Assembly: GCA_019745415.1 (NCBI GenBank) | Contig: JAIETF010000030.1 | Span: 161,705-225,704 of the forward strand | DNA from: Candidatus Obscuribacterales bacterium | GTDB lineage: Bacteria; Cyanobacteriota; Vampirovibrionia; Obscuribacterales; Obscuribacteraceae | Length of the DNA stretch: 64,000 nucleotides | Direction: 5' to 3' | In this document: piece by piece, positions 19,399 through 28,462 of the stretch | How the letters are laid out: every line of letters starts with the position of its first letter | How positions within the stretch are numbered: position 1 is the first letter of the stretch | The notes under the pieces: model-generated | Seen by the model: only the letters and a program-made list of their open reading frames with translations | Database searches by the model: none | Told to the model about the DNA's origin: nothing | Made by a program: the position numbers and the translations under genes

Positions 19399-20216
19399 AC
19401 TCCTTTGACGGCAAGTACTTCTCTAGCGCTAGCGCGATCGCCGGTGCAACTGATAAGCCTGGGCGCATCCAGTATCTTTGTTTTAAAACCAAGACTCTTG
19501 TAGAGCTTGACTACACGCGCCGTGGCTTGGTTTGAAAGCACGACCGGACCAGAATGCTCGGCCAGCCACTGCGCCAGCCTGACTTGGTCGTCCCATCCGA
19601 AACCTTCTTTTGAATACTGAGTAAATTCCACGTCATAAGGCGGATCAGCGTAAATGAAGTCGTCGTCTTGCACAGGGACAGACTGAAAGTCTGAAACGCT
19701 AAATTGCCAATTGGCAAAGACTGACCTATAGTGCTTGAACTCATCGGTAAACTGATCATAGTTGATTGTTTTATAGCGCCCGAAAGGTACATTAAATTCA
19801 CCCTTCTTGTTGAAGCGACAGAGCCCGTTATAGCCGGTTCTATTGAGATAATAAAAAAGTTCAGCAGCTTCCCGGCTTGTCGACTTACCCTTACTGTTCA
19901 ACTCATTGAATCGGGCTCGGCACTCATAAAAAGACTCTTCATCGTTGCGCATAGACAGGCGCACCTTAAGCCCTTTCTTGAGCCAAAGATAAAAATTGAT
20001 AGCATGCGGATTGATATCATTGAGTAAGGCTTCTTCTGGCAGCAAACCTAAAGCCACAGCCAGACCACCACAAAAGGGCTCAACCAGTCTTCTCTGACTA
20101 TGCTTCTTCCAGATCTTTTGCAGATGCGGCACCAGCCAGCGCTTTCCGCCAGCCCATTTTAGCGGCGGCCGCACCCCCAAGCCTTCAGCGAGCATATATC
20201 GAGTTGCCGTCGCCAA
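19395..20216 (-). CDS. dam: Dam-family DNA adenine N6-methyltransferase
   Basis: 273 residues. It transfers a methyl group from S-adenosylmethionine to adenine N6 in a specific DNA site. Motifs in Dam/M.DpnII order: PPLKWAGGKRWLVP near 17-30 (N-terminal signature), EPFCGGLAVALGL at 46-58 (SAM binding), FNVPFGRYKT near 141 and catalytic DPPY at 191-194. The start is TTG, supported by GGAGAG with a six-base spacer; the ATG eight codons later lacks this. It is first in the operon with the endonuclease and the DUF4261-like gene, so protection would be made first. GATC is a plausible target from the family, but GATC sites are common in this window and not avoided. Confidence 0.9.
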   Translation of the reverse strand: MATATRYMLAEGLGVRPPLKWAGGKRWLVPHLQKIWKKHSQRRLVEPFCGGLAVALGLLPEEALLNDINPHAINFYLWLKKGLKVRLSMRNDEESFYECRARFNELNSKGKSTSREAAELFYYLNRTGYNGLCRFNKKGEFNVPFGRYKTINYDQFTDEFKHYRSVFANWQFSVSDFQSVPVQDDDFIYADPPYDVEFTQYSKEGFGWDDQVRLAQWLAEHSGPVVLSNQATARVVKLYKSLGFKTKILDAPRLISCTGDRASAREVLAVKGV

Positions 20217-20303
20217 GGCGCTCTCCGCAAACCAAACAAGTAATTCACCTAGGGATTATGAAAGAAAAGCCTCTTCCTGTCGATATACAAACCGTATATA
20301 CCC

Positions 20304-20309
20304 TATAAT
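20304..20309 (+). promoter_or_regulatory. Candidate -10 box of the aldo/keto reductase
   Basis: A TATAAT lies 24 nt before the ATG at 20333. No convincing -35 box is seen at 16-18 nt upstream. Confidence 0.4.
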
Positions 20310-20332
20310 TTACCAGAGCCTTGGAGGATGAA

Positions 20333-21178
20333 ATGCAGTTCACCGCAGCAAACGGCGTGCAGCTACCGCAAATAATGTATGGCACAGCCTGGAAGAAAGA
20401 AGCCACCACAGACTTGGTGCTTAAGGCAGTCAGGGCTGGCTTTAGAGCCATAGATACCGCCAACCAATTGATTCATTATGACGAGGCACTGGTAGGAAAG
20501 GCATTATTAGAGCTTTACCAGGGCGGATTGAAGCGCGAAGAACTATTCCTCCAGACAAAATTCACCTCGGTGAACGGTCAAGACCATCGCACCCCCTATG
20601 ATGCTAAGGCTCGTCCGGCTATACAGGTGGAGCAGTCATTCGCTAGTTCTTTAGAACATCTGCACACTGAAGTAATTGACTCTTATGTCTTGCACGGCCC
20701 TTATGGCAGACGAGGTCTGACTGCCGAAGATTTGGAAGTATGGCAAGCGATCGAAAAGATCTACAAATCTGGCAAAGCACGAATAATCGGCGTGAGCAAC
20801 TTTAGTGCCGACCAATTAGAAGAGCTTTGTTTGAAAGCCGAGATCAAACCCATGGTAGTGCAAAACCGCTGCTATGCCGTGATGGGCTGGGACAGAGATG
20901 TACGCGATGTTTGCTCTGAGAACAACATTATCTATCAGGGCTTCTCGCTCTTGACCGCCAATGGCAGAGCACTGGCATCACCCTCGGTGCGCGCCGTCGC
21001 CACTAAATATGGCGTCACCATGGCTCAGTTGATTTTCCGCTTTTCTCTGCAAATTGGAATTTTGCCTCTTACCGGCACAAGCGACCAAGAACATATGAAA
21101 GAAGACCTGCAAGCTCTTTCTTTCGAGATAGATCAGCAATACATCAAAATGATCGAAGCAGTGGCCACTATTGAGTAG
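20333..21178 (+). CDS. Aldo/keto reductase
   Basis: 281 residues; a (beta/alpha)8 NADPH-dependent oxidoreductase acting on aldehydes or ketones, substrate unknown. The family tetrad is readable: D in AIDTANQ, Y in LIHYDEALVG, K in FLQTKF and H in SYVLHGP. Further family segments are ARIIGVSNFSADQLEEL and ILPLTGTSDQEHMKEDL near the NADPH site. I chose the ATG at 20333 because GGAGG stands five bases before it; a TTG four codons upstream overlaps that ribosome site. The DTANQ...HY form is more like eukaryotic-type members than the common bacterial DTAxxY. It is monocistronic and divergent from the methylase operon. Confidence 0.93.
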   Translation: MQFTAANGVQLPQIMYGTAWKKEATTDLVLKAVRAGFRAIDTANQLIHYDEALVGKALLELYQGGLKREELFLQTKFTSVNGQDHRTPYDAKARPAIQVEQSFASSLEHLHTEVIDSYVLHGPYGRRGLTAEDLEVWQAIEKIYKSGKARIIGVSNFSADQLEELCLKAEIKPMVVQNRCYAVMGWDRDVRDVCSENNIIYQGFSLLTANGRALASPSVRAVATKYGVTMAQLIFRFSLQIGILPLTGTSDQEHMKEDLQALSFEIDQQYIKMIEAVATIE

Positions 21179-21193
21179 TGGGGCTATCAAGAT

Positions 21194-22462
21194 TTAGCGA
21201 CGCACAAAGTAGATAAGCTTTTTGTTGTAATCGATGGTGTACTGATAGTCGCTATAGGCTGTCTGACCCAAGAGTGGGTAAGGCATGTTTGATTGCATAA
21301 CCACGCCTATCTCAAAGTTTCGCTTCTCGATAGGTCCTACTTTTAGCGATGAGACCGGAAACATCTTGCATAGTGTGTCGCCGGCAATCCCCTGGGACAT
21401 AGAGGTAGTGGCATCATCGGGAATCTCCAGACCAAGCTGCCGTAAATGCTCAGGAGAGAGAGCCACGCCAGAGGCGCCGGTATCAAAGAACATCGGAATC
21501 TTCTTACCGTTCACTTCGGTGTCGACTACTATTTCATTGCCCATTCTTCTAAATGGAACGGCATTCTTATCATTGTTGAGCGATGCATAGATAGAACCAC
21601 CGCTATCTCTGCTGCGCTTAACGAAATGAATACAATGGGCGGCGTTATCGACTGTATATTTGAAGTCTTGGAAAAATGTCTGCCCGAGTAGCGGCATACC
21701 CGGCATGTATTCCTGCACCATGATGGGAAAATTCTTGCGGGTAATATTGGAAAGTGAAACGTCGGCTTTAGACATCCAAACTTTTTGGGCGCCGCCTTCA
21801 CCCACACCGTGTGCTTCGCCATGGGCCTTGCCGGTGGGCACAGGCAAACCCAACTCTTTCATGTGATTGCGCCCCAAAACCGTGCTTTCGGCACCTGTGT
21901 CAAAAAGCATCTTGATTGGACGGTTGTTGACTGTCACATCAAAGACGAAACAATTGCTTTCTTTTGTGAAATAGACCCTGGTTTCATCAGGAATGAGATC
22001 ATTGGCAGCAGAGCGTCCGTAAGGCGCTTCTTGCCCCCCGCCCTGCCATTGCCTTCCCTGGCTTGCATTAGAACTGCCTGAAGAAGCAGAAGGATAACCG
22101 CTGCGTCCCTGTTGGGCGGCGGCCGCGGCACTGGGGTCGAGGGTGGCGATGGCGCTCAGGGCTTGATTGGCGGCCACAGTACCTGGAAAGCCTTTCACCA
22201 CCTGCCTATAGATAGACATGGCGCCGTTGCGATCACCCATATAGTGCCGCGAAAGACCTAAATAGTAATAGGCCATGCTGTTCTTGGGATCTTGCTTGAC
22301 AGCCGACTGAAAAGACTGACAGGCGGCATTGAAATTCTTAGCAGTAAGAAGTTTTACACCGGCAGTATAGGCATCATCGGCATAACCAGGCAGAATTGCC
22401 TGCAACACAAATGCCGCCAGGAAAACCCCCGTTTTCACCACGACACCACTCTTCTTTCTCAT
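21194..22462 (-). CDS. Exported TPR / tandem-DTG aspartyl protease, paralogue 2
   Basis: 422 residues. A signal peptide covers about 1-28 (VVVKTGVFLAAFVLQAILPG), then two to three TPR-like helices at 30-105, a Ser/Gly/Gln linker and two retropepsin-like modules. Each module has a catalytic FDTGA motif: DTG at 188-190 (MLFDTGAESTVLG) and at 327-329 (MFFDTGASGVALS). Each ends in a PLLGQTFF or PLLGQTAY turn followed by a strand beginning YT(V/I)D. Two DTG lobes in one chain could form an intramolecular pepsin-like active site, which is inference. Its ATG directly abuts the stop of the glycosyltransferase gene. It is paralogous to the gene ending at 23270. Confidence 0.88.
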   Translation of the reverse strand: MRKKSGVVVKTGVFLAAFVLQAILPGYADDAYTAGVKLLTAKNFNAACQSFQSAVKQDPKNSMAYYYLGLSRHYMGDRNGAMSIYRQVVKGFPGTVAANQALSAIATLDPSAAAAAQQGRSGYPSASSGSSNASQGRQWQGGGQEAPYGRSAANDLIPDETRVYFTKESNCFVFDVTVNNRPIKMLFDTGAESTVLGRNHMKELGLPVPTGKAHGEAHGVGEGGAQKVWMSKADVSLSNITRKNFPIMVQEYMPGMPLLGQTFFQDFKYTVDNAAHCIHFVKRSRDSGGSIYASLNNDKNAVPFRRMGNEIVVDTEVNGKKIPMFFDTGASGVALSPEHLRQLGLEIPDDATTSMSQGIAGDTLCKMFPVSSLKVGPIEKRNFEIGVVMQSNMPYPLLGQTAYSDYQYTIDYNKKLIYFVRR

Positions 22463-23263
22463 TTAGCCGGCGCCTCCCGAAAGCAGCTCTCTCAAATAGA
22501 GTATCTTTTTTCTTACATAGTCGCTATATATCAAAGCCAACTTTAGACCAAGCGAGCCGTCCTTAAACCCGCCGCGCAGCACAAAACGCTGAAAGAAGGT
22601 CCAATAGGGGTGCAAAAACAGGTTAAGCGTGCTGGTTCGAAAGCCCGCCTTGGCTCTCCCGTTTTCAATGCGTCCGTAAAACTCTTTCGCCGAGAGCCTG
22701 GCATATTTTTCCATCGCCTGTGCAAAATCATCGACAGTTCGATAAGAATAATGGTCCATGTGATTTTTCAACACCGCCTTGGGACCATCCATCTTGATTG
22801 CCTCATGCACCAGTCTATCTCCGAAACGCCCCGCTCCACGCTTAATCAGACGCAACTGGGCATCGGGATAAAAGCCGCCGTGCAAGACTGCCTTTTCGCC
22901 AATATAAAGTACCCGCGGAATCTTATAACCATCGAACTGGGCAAAGCCTGGTGAGGCAATAAGCTTTTTCATTTCTTCCACTAGGGCCGGACTCAAAATT
23001 TCATCGGCATCAAGACTCAAGATCCAATCACCCTGGGCTTGGTCGATGGCAAAGTTTTTCTGGGCGGCATAGCCAAGCCACTCCTGAAAGATGACCCGGG
23101 CACCTCGGTCAGATGCTATTTCACAAGTCTTATCGCTCGAGCCCGAATCAACGACGATTATCTCGCTGACCAAATCTTTAGCAGCATCAATCACCTTACC
23201 GATGGTGCGCTCTTCGTTCTTTGCAATTATGACCAGAGAAACTGAAACCGGCGCTTGTGTCAT
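22463..23263 (-). CDS. Family 2 glycosyltransferase (WaaE/KdtX-like)
   Basis: 266 residues. GT-A fold: SLVIIAKNEERTIGKVIDA at the N-terminus, EIIVVDSGSSDKTCEIA, KNFAIDQAQGDWILSLDADE with the metal-binding DAD, and IPRVLYIGEKAVLHGGFYPD. The C-terminal region (HPYWTFFQRFVLRGGFKDG) is typical of the lipopolysaccharide-core beta-1,4-glucosyltransferase group. No membrane anchor is evident apart from an amphipathic end. It is sandwiched between two protease paralogues, six nucleotides after one and abutting the next, so the three are one transcription unit. The envelope glycan it modifies cannot be told from here. Confidence 0.92.
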   Translation of the reverse strand: MTQAPVSVSLVIIAKNEERTIGKVIDAAKDLVSEIIVVDSGSSDKTCEIASDRGARVIFQEWLGYAAQKNFAIDQAQGDWILSLDADEILSPALVEEMKKLIASPGFAQFDGYKIPRVLYIGEKAVLHGGFYPDAQLRLIKRGAGRFGDRLVHEAIKMDGPKAVLKNHMDHYSYRTVDDFAQAMEKYARLSAKEFYGRIENGRAKAGFRTSTLNLFLHPYWTFFQRFVLRGGFKDGSLGLKLALIYSDYVRKKILYLRELLSGGAG

Positions 23264-23269
23264 CGTCGC

Positions 23270-24493
23270 CTAGTGCCTACCGAAGTGAATGACGCCTCGG
23301 TCATAATCGATGGAATATTGCTGGTCTTGCAAAAAATTGCCGCCCAAAAGCGGGTAGGGCTGAGCGGAATGATCGACAACGCCGACTTCGACATCGCGCT
23401 TCTCTACTGGTCCAAGCTTTATGGAACGCACCCGAGTGAAACGAGTGCGACTGGTGCCCGCCACACCTTTTGTAGACATTTCACGCGCATCATCAGGCAC
23501 TGTAATGCCGCATGCTTGAGCTTGAGACTGAGTAAATGTTATCCAAGAAGCGCCAGTATCAAACCACATCGGCACATTGCGCCCGTCCACTTGGGTCATG
23601 ACCATGAGTTCTTTACCTTGCCTTTCAAAAGGCACATCATTAGCCGTGATCGGCTGCGAACTAGTCTGCCCGGTTCGCTTTTGGAAAGTGATCGAATTAT
23701 TGTTGTTATCGACGGAAAACTTCAAATCATACAAAAAGCTCTGTCCGATGATGGGATAGTTATCCATCTCATCTTGCACTATGACTGGGAAGTTCTTTCT
23801 GATGATATTACCGACCGAAAGTTCAATATTATAAACCGCAGCTTTTTTAGGGCCACCACTGCCGGTGCCAAAGACGTTGACACTTTGTGTACTCTTGCCT
23901 AGGTTAAGCCCCATGTCTCTTATGTGATTCATACCGAGCACGACGTTTTCGGCACCGGTGTCAAACATCATGCGGGTGGAACGACCATTCACACGGCCGT
24001 CGAGAATCATGCAGTTATGCTCTTTGGTGAAGTTGACCCGGCTTTCATTTGGCACGATGTCGTCACCGGAAGACACAGCGCCGGAGGCATTACCACGGGA
24101 ACGACCGGCACCGGTGGCTCCGCCGGCCAAGCCTAACTGCTGCAAAATTGTCGGATCGATACTTTGCATACCGCGCAAGGCTAAATTACAGGCATCGCTG
24201 CCGGAAAAATCGGAAACCACTTTGGAATAAGCTTCCATGGCGCCGGCGCGGTCACCCTGATAGTGCTTAGCCAGACCTATATAGTAATAAGCCATGGCAT
24301 TGCGTGGATTGATCTTGATGGCCTGATTGAAATGCTGCAAAGCCGGTGCAAACTGGCGAGCAGTCAAAAGCTTCACACCGGTGGCGTAAGGGTCGGCTGG
24401 AGCCGCCCCGACCTGAGGAGCCGCAATAGCAACATGCACACAAAGGCATGCCGCCATTGCTATTAAGGCTGACCGACTAAAGCTTGTCTTCAC
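23270..24493 (-). CDS. Exported TPR / tandem-DTG aspartyl protease, paralogue 1
   Basis: 407 residues from GTG at 24493, chosen because GAGGAG lies six bases upstream and the product then begins with a clean signal peptide (MKTSFSRSALIAMAACLCVH); a TTG six codons earlier is possible. TPR-like helices follow (YATGVKLLTARQFAPALQHF, AMAYYYIGLAKHYQGD), then two retropepsin-like modules with FDTGA motifs at about 178-180 (MMFDTGAENVVLG) and 312-314 (MWFDTGASWITFT). YPIIGQSFLYD and YPLLGGNFLQD mark the two module ends. It has the same domain order as the paralogue at 21194. It follows the acyl-CoA dehydrogenase gene by about 30 nt. Confidence 0.88.
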   Translation of the reverse strand: MKTSFSRSALIAMAACLCVHVAIAAPQVGAAPADPYATGVKLLTARQFAPALQHFNQAIKINPRNAMAYYYIGLAKHYQGDRAGAMEAYSKVVSDFSGSDACNLALRGMQSIDPTILQQLGLAGGATGAGRSRGNASGAVSSGDDIVPNESRVNFTKEHNCMILDGRVNGRSTRMMFDTGAENVVLGMNHIRDMGLNLGKSTQSVNVFGTGSGGPKKAAVYNIELSVGNIIRKNFPVIVQDEMDNYPIIGQSFLYDLKFSVDNNNNSITFQKRTGQTSSQPITANDVPFERQGKELMVMTQVDGRNVPMWFDTGASWITFTQSQAQACGITVPDDAREMSTKGVAGTSRTRFTRVRSIKLGPVEKRDVEVGVVDHSAQPYPLLGGNFLQDQQYSIDYDRGVIHFGRH

Positions 24494-24526
24494 GCCATTC
24501 TCCTCTGCCAACAGTGCCTACTATAG

Positions 24527-25660
24527 TTAGACGCCCAGTTGTTCCTTGAGAATCACCTTTTGCACTTCCGATGTGCCTTCCAGTACTTCGGTCAGTTTGG
24601 CATCGCGATAAATTCTCTCAAGCGGCTCGTCGCAAGAAATACCCATCACCCCAAAAATCTGAACCGCTTCGGCCGAATGCAAACGAGCGCTGCGCGAAGC
24701 ATAACTCTTAGCCATGGCGGCATACTTACGGAACTCTTCCGGCTCGGAAGCATGAGACCAGGCGGCTCTATAAGTGAGCATCTGAGAAGCAGCCGATTCG
24801 GTTGAAAAATCAGCCAGTTTCCACTGCACACCTTGGTATTTGGCAATTGGAGCGCCGAACTGCTCGCGATTGTTGGCTCTCTCTGCAGCCAGCTTGATGC
24901 CGACATTCATCAAACCAAGTGCAGCACCAGCTATAAGCACCTTTGATAGGTCGAGGGCGGCGGCGGCAATCACCAGACCATCACCGCTTAGAGCTTCGGC
25001 ACTGGCTTTGGCGCCCTTGAACTCGACATCGAAGAAACGAGCAGAGCGGAAACCCATGGTGGACTTGCGCTCAGATAGAGCGAGAGCATTATTCTGTGAA
25101 TCGACCAGAAAAACTTTGAAGCCGTTCTCGTCTTTAGCCAAAACGGCAAATAGAGCAGGCATGTCGGCGTTGACCACCCAGGTCTTGGTGCCGGTCAATT
25201 TAGCATCGGCAGCATTACTAGAGCTAAAACTAAAACTAGTTTGGCAAGCAGAAAGGTCTGATCCGGCTTTATCTTCACTGAAAGCCTGGGCGCCAATCAT
25301 CTCGCCGCGAGCCAACAAAGGCAAATAGCGGGTTTTCAACTCGGCGCCATAGCGGGTGATCACCTCAATGACGCTATAGTGCGAAGCCAGAGCCATTGCC
25401 AGACCAGCCGAATGACCAGCCAAAGCTTCTACAAAAAGAACCGCATCAAGCAGGTCGCCCCCTTGACCGCCAAGCTCTTTGGGGACCGTGATGCCCAAAT
25501 AGCCAGCCTGCGAAAGCTTGGTCAGCATATCTTTTGAACAAGCTTTGCCGGCATCTAGATCGGCAGCATGCGGCGCCACTACTTCATTTACAAACTTGAG
25601 ATATTGTTCTTGCAGACTCTTTTGAGCTGCGCTTAAGAAGGTGTTCACGGAAACCCCCAC
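24527..25660 (-). CDS. Acyl-CoA dehydrogenase
   Basis: 377 residues, the standard length. An FAD enzyme that introduces a 2,3-double bond into acyl-CoA thioesters, part of beta-oxidation or amino acid breakdown. Family segments: YLGITVPKELGGQGGDLLDA near 53, MIGAQAFSEDKAGSDLSACQ (FAD/substrate loop), TKTWVVNADMPALF, RANNREQFGAPIAKYQGVQW, and the C-terminal YRDAKLTEVLEGTSEVQKVI, with the E of EGTSE near the catalytic base position. The GTG start has no ribosome site; a second GTG four codons later follows a G-run and is an equally good choice. It is first of the minus-strand operon with the proteases and glycosyltransferase. Confidence 0.94.
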   Translation of the reverse strand: MGVSVNTFLSAAQKSLQEQYLKFVNEVVAPHAADLDAGKACSKDMLTKLSQAGYLGITVPKELGGQGGDLLDAVLFVEALAGHSAGLAMALASHYSVIEVITRYGAELKTRYLPLLARGEMIGAQAFSEDKAGSDLSACQTSFSFSSSNAADAKLTGTKTWVVNADMPALFAVLAKDENGFKVFLVDSQNNALALSERKSTMGFRSARFFDVEFKGAKASAEALSGDGLVIAAAALDLSKVLIAGAALGLMNVGIKLAAERANNREQFGAPIAKYQGVQWKLADFSTESAASQMLTYRAAWSHASEPEEFRKYAAMAKSYASRSARLHSAEAVQIFGVMGISCDEPLERIYRDAKLTEVLEGTSEVQKVILKEQLGV

Positions 25661-25764
25661 AAATTAGTACTACGATATGGTTGGATATTTGGCATCAAAA
25701 GCCTGATAAACTCCAGATCATAGCACCTGTAAATTAAATGCCGCAGCCCCGGAGCGAACGATTA

Positions 25765-27615
25765 ATGACCATGCCTCTAATTGCAAAGTGGATACGTAAA
25801 GCCACAAACCTTCTGGTCGAACCGGATAAATCGGCGCCGCCCGGCGATGATTTCGGGCTCGAACATGTGCTCTTTTATCATGGCCTTGTGGGCAGCAGCC
25901 CTGAGTCCTCCAGAGCTTTCAAAGATGTCAGAGCCGATTTTATTTCTTCAGTAAATAGAAATAATTCGCAGAATCTTTGCATCTGCCTAAAGTTGCCGCC
26001 TCTGCACTGGGAAGACAAGCTGAAGAAAATTGTCGACGAGATCAAAGACAAGCAATACGATGCACTTATTCATGTCTTGCTGCCTAAAAATCTTGAAGAA
26101 GCTGAACGCGCGAGCCACGACCCTCTCTTGCACTCTGATTGGCAAGTTAGGGCAAATGCCGCTAACTTGCTAGCCTATCTGGGCGCTCATCAAGCCATCG
26201 AAAGATTAGTCGAAGCCTTGCACGACACCGCCGGCAGTATCACTAAAGACGCCGGAGGCAGCCTGGCTAGAGAAGCTACCGGTCCCGCTTTCTGCCATAT
26301 TGCCCAAGCCCTGTCTCAATTGCGCACCGAAGTTTCACGAAAAGCATTAGCCGGTTATACCGAATTTGCCGGCGAAGACTGGATAAGAGTAGACGCCGTC
26401 AGCGCTCTTTCTCACTGGCCCTTAGATGAAGTAAGCACGCCTCTGGCTGCCGCTTTTAAAGTGCATCACCGCTTCTTCGATTATCAATCGGTAGCGGCGG
26501 CAAAACATCATAAACCAGCCATCTTCTTAAGAGCAGTCAAAGAAGGCGAGCCTTTAGATGAAAAAGCTGCAGTCGGTCTTGAAATAGCCATCGGCTTGGT
26601 GGAAGCCTTCAACTCAACCTTCGCCGGGCAACTGCATACCGCAGCAGAACTAGGCTTGCCTCAGACTTTGAGTCATTTAGCCCTGCTCAAGTCAAACGAC
26701 GCCCTGGCTATAAGAGCCTTGAGACTGCTTCTTGACTGGCTTGATGAGAACGTCGCCCTGGGCAGAGGCAGCGCCCAAGCCGATTGGCCAAGCGCCGAGA
26801 AAATAAGCGCCGCCAGGGCTCACTGGCAAGATTGGCTGCAAGACGAAACCCATAAGAAACAGCTCTTGCTTGATCTCGAAGCTTTCAAGAGTCACACGCA
26901 GCGCAATAGCGCCTTTCGCCACAAGATTTTGCTGGCCGGTGAAATCAAACTGACGCAAGCTCAGGCGAGCTTGATCAAGATCGCGGACGAATCGACCGAA
27001 TTTAGACTAGAAGCAATCGAAGCCCTGCATTTAGCCGGGGATAGCGAAGCTGCGCAGCCTCTCACCAACCTGGCACGCAAGCTTGTCAATTTAGAAAGCC
27101 GCAAGTTGCCCAAGAGCGCAGTGCCCTTAAGTGAAAAAGACCCTGTCAATGCTGAAATTTACTGGCAGATCTTGCGTACCCTGGGGAAAATGCCCACCGC
27201 CGAAGCCCTGGCATTGATGCTGGAAGCAATGGAAGACGTTGCGCCGGACAAAAGAGAAGCCGCCATCGACTCAGCTGCCAATATTCTCGAGCGTACCGAC
27301 TCGCAAATCGCCCGCGCCGGTGAAGTCAAGCAAGCTTTGGTGGAGGCGTTGACAGATCCATCCGCCTCGGTCAAATTGGCGGCAGCTCGTTCTTGCGGAT
27401 CTCTAGGCATCGCTGCCGCCGTGCCTGGTTTGGCAAAACTAGTGCTAGCCGGCGAAACTTCGCTTTCTAGACAAGCCCTGGAAAGCTTAGCCGAACTAGC
27501 CGCAAGAGGCGAGAAAGAAGCCGTAGTCGCCGCCTTGAACGAAACAGCAAAACTAGAGCGCAATAGCCAGAAAAGTAAACGAATAGTGGATTTCATCGAT
27601 AACCGAATCAAATGA
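25765..27615 (+). CDS. HEAT-repeat protein
   Basis: About 616 residues, alpha-solenoid throughout. Paired helices such as WQVRANAANLLAYLGAHQAI, WIRVDAVSALSHWPLDEVST and ASVKLAAARSCGSLGIAAAV are typical HEAT repeats. The middle (about 270-420) is less regular and includes a Trp-rich helix HWQDWLQDETHKKQLLLDLE. The first 100 residues are different: LEHVLFYHGLVGSSPESSRA and a strand ICLKLPPLHWEDKL. I prefer ATG 25765, with GGAG ten bases upstream; ATG 25738 has no ribosome site. There is no export signal. It is probably a scaffold for protein contacts; partner unknown. The TTG of the next gene starts 49 nt after its stop. Confidence 0.88.
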   Translation: MTMPLIAKWIRKATNLLVEPDKSAPPGDDFGLEHVLFYHGLVGSSPESSRAFKDVRADFISSVNRNNSQNLCICLKLPPLHWEDKLKKIVDEIKDKQYDALIHVLLPKNLEEAERASHDPLLHSDWQVRANAANLLAYLGAHQAIERLVEALHDTAGSITKDAGGSLAREATGPAFCHIAQALSQLRTEVSRKALAGYTEFAGEDWIRVDAVSALSHWPLDEVSTPLAAAFKVHHRFFDYQSVAAAKHHKPAIFLRAVKEGEPLDEKAAVGLEIAIGLVEAFNSTFAGQLHTAAELGLPQTLSHLALLKSNDALAIRALRLLLDWLDENVALGRGSAQADWPSAEKISAARAHWQDWLQDETHKKQLLLDLEAFKSHTQRNSAFRHKILLAGEIKLTQAQASLIKIADESTEFRLEAIEALHLAGDSEAAQPLTNLARKLVNLESRKLPKSAVPLSEKDPVNAEIYWQILRTLGKMPTAEALALMLEAMEDVAPDKREAAIDSAANILERTDSQIARAGEVKQALVEALTDPSASVKLAAARSCGSLGIAAAVPGLAKLVLAGETSLSRQALESLAELAARGEKEAVVAALNETAKLERNSQKSKRIVDFIDNRIK

Positions 27616-27663
27616 ATCGTGCTAGTTTATAAGAAAACAGCACAGCGTTTGGCGGAACATTAA

Positions 27664-28431
27664 TTGGATACAGAGCCGAAAAGCAATAATCCGGCGGAGA
27701 ATAATCAAAGGCCCGAAGCTTCAAGTGGCGACGGCGCCAGTGCTTCCAATTTCTTGGCTTCAAGCCAGCGTAATCAAGAAATAGACGCTATCGCCGACCG
27801 CTTGATTGCCGCGCAAACAGCCGGAATAGTCGGAAACGAACCAAGAAAACGAGGCAAACTCGCCACTTACAAGCATCCAATGGTGGTTGACCTGGCAATT
27901 GCTATCGGCCTGCTCTTCGCCATGGGCGCCCTGACCGTAAGTTTTGTGCGCAGCTACACCGCCCACTCGGCAAAAACCAGCATTATGCAGGGCAACTACA
28001 AAGCCGCCATCCAAATCTTAAGAGGAGCACCGGTGCCGGACATTTTCGGTGGAGCGGCTATGGAAAATAGCGATGACCTGCTTAACCAAGCACTCTATCT
28101 GGACGCCATGGAAAAGCTGGATAACGATCACAACGACCAAACGGCCCCGCAAGAACTTGCCAAGATCACACCCGGCTCTCGCTTTTACGACTTAGCCCAA
28201 GAGCAACTGGAGCGACTGAACCAGCTCAGACAAGAGACCGAAAAGCAGGAACCAGCCACTGAATCAGACGCAGGGACCGGTAACGCGACAGAAGCTGGTG
28301 CCGGATCTGGAACTAACTCTGGCACGGGTGCTGCAGCAAGCACTGGCTCTGGCACCAATAGCACAGAACCTGGCGCGAATGCGGGAACAGACCCGGAATC
28401 AAAAGCTGGGGATTCGAAGACCGGGCAATAG
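27664..28431 (+). CDS. Single-pass membrane protein with low-complexity tail
   Basis: 255 residues from TTG, with GGCGGA seven bases upstream. The cytosolic-looking N-terminus of 75 residues is followed by one membrane helix at about 76-98 (VVDLAIAIGLLFAMGALTVS), a helical domain with a short TPR-like stretch (HSAKTSIMQGNYKAAIQILR, then DDLLNQALYLDAMEKL), and a C-terminal tail from about 205 of Gly/Thr/Ala/Glu repeats (SGTNSGTGAAASTGSGTNST). No family is recognised. It probably forms one unit with the HEAT-repeat gene. Its TAG and the TAG of the converging gene lie in an 8-bp inverted repeat (28424-28431 and 28463-28470). Confidence 0.75.
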   Translation: MDTEPKSNNPAENNQRPEASSGDGASASNFLASSQRNQEIDAIADRLIAAQTAGIVGNEPRKRGKLATYKHPMVVDLAIAIGLLFAMGALTVSFVRSYTAHSAKTSIMQGNYKAAIQILRGAPVPDIFGGAAMENSDDLLNQALYLDAMEKLDNDHNDQTAPQELAKITPGSRFYDLAQEQLERLNQLRQETEKQEPATESDAGTGNATEAGAGSGTNSGTGAAASTGSGTNSTEPGANAGTDPESKAGDSKTGQ

Positions 28432-28462
28432 ACCGGTGAGAAGTCAGCGCTAAAGACCTGTG

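Noticed and set aside
17088..20216. GATC avoidance as evidence for a GATC-specific system
   Set aside because: GATC occurs often by eye (for example near 114 and 355), so no depletion can be claimed.
23255..23902. 215-codon plus-strand frame
   Set aside because: Antisense to the aspartyl protease gene, which has clear DTG motifs on the minus strand.
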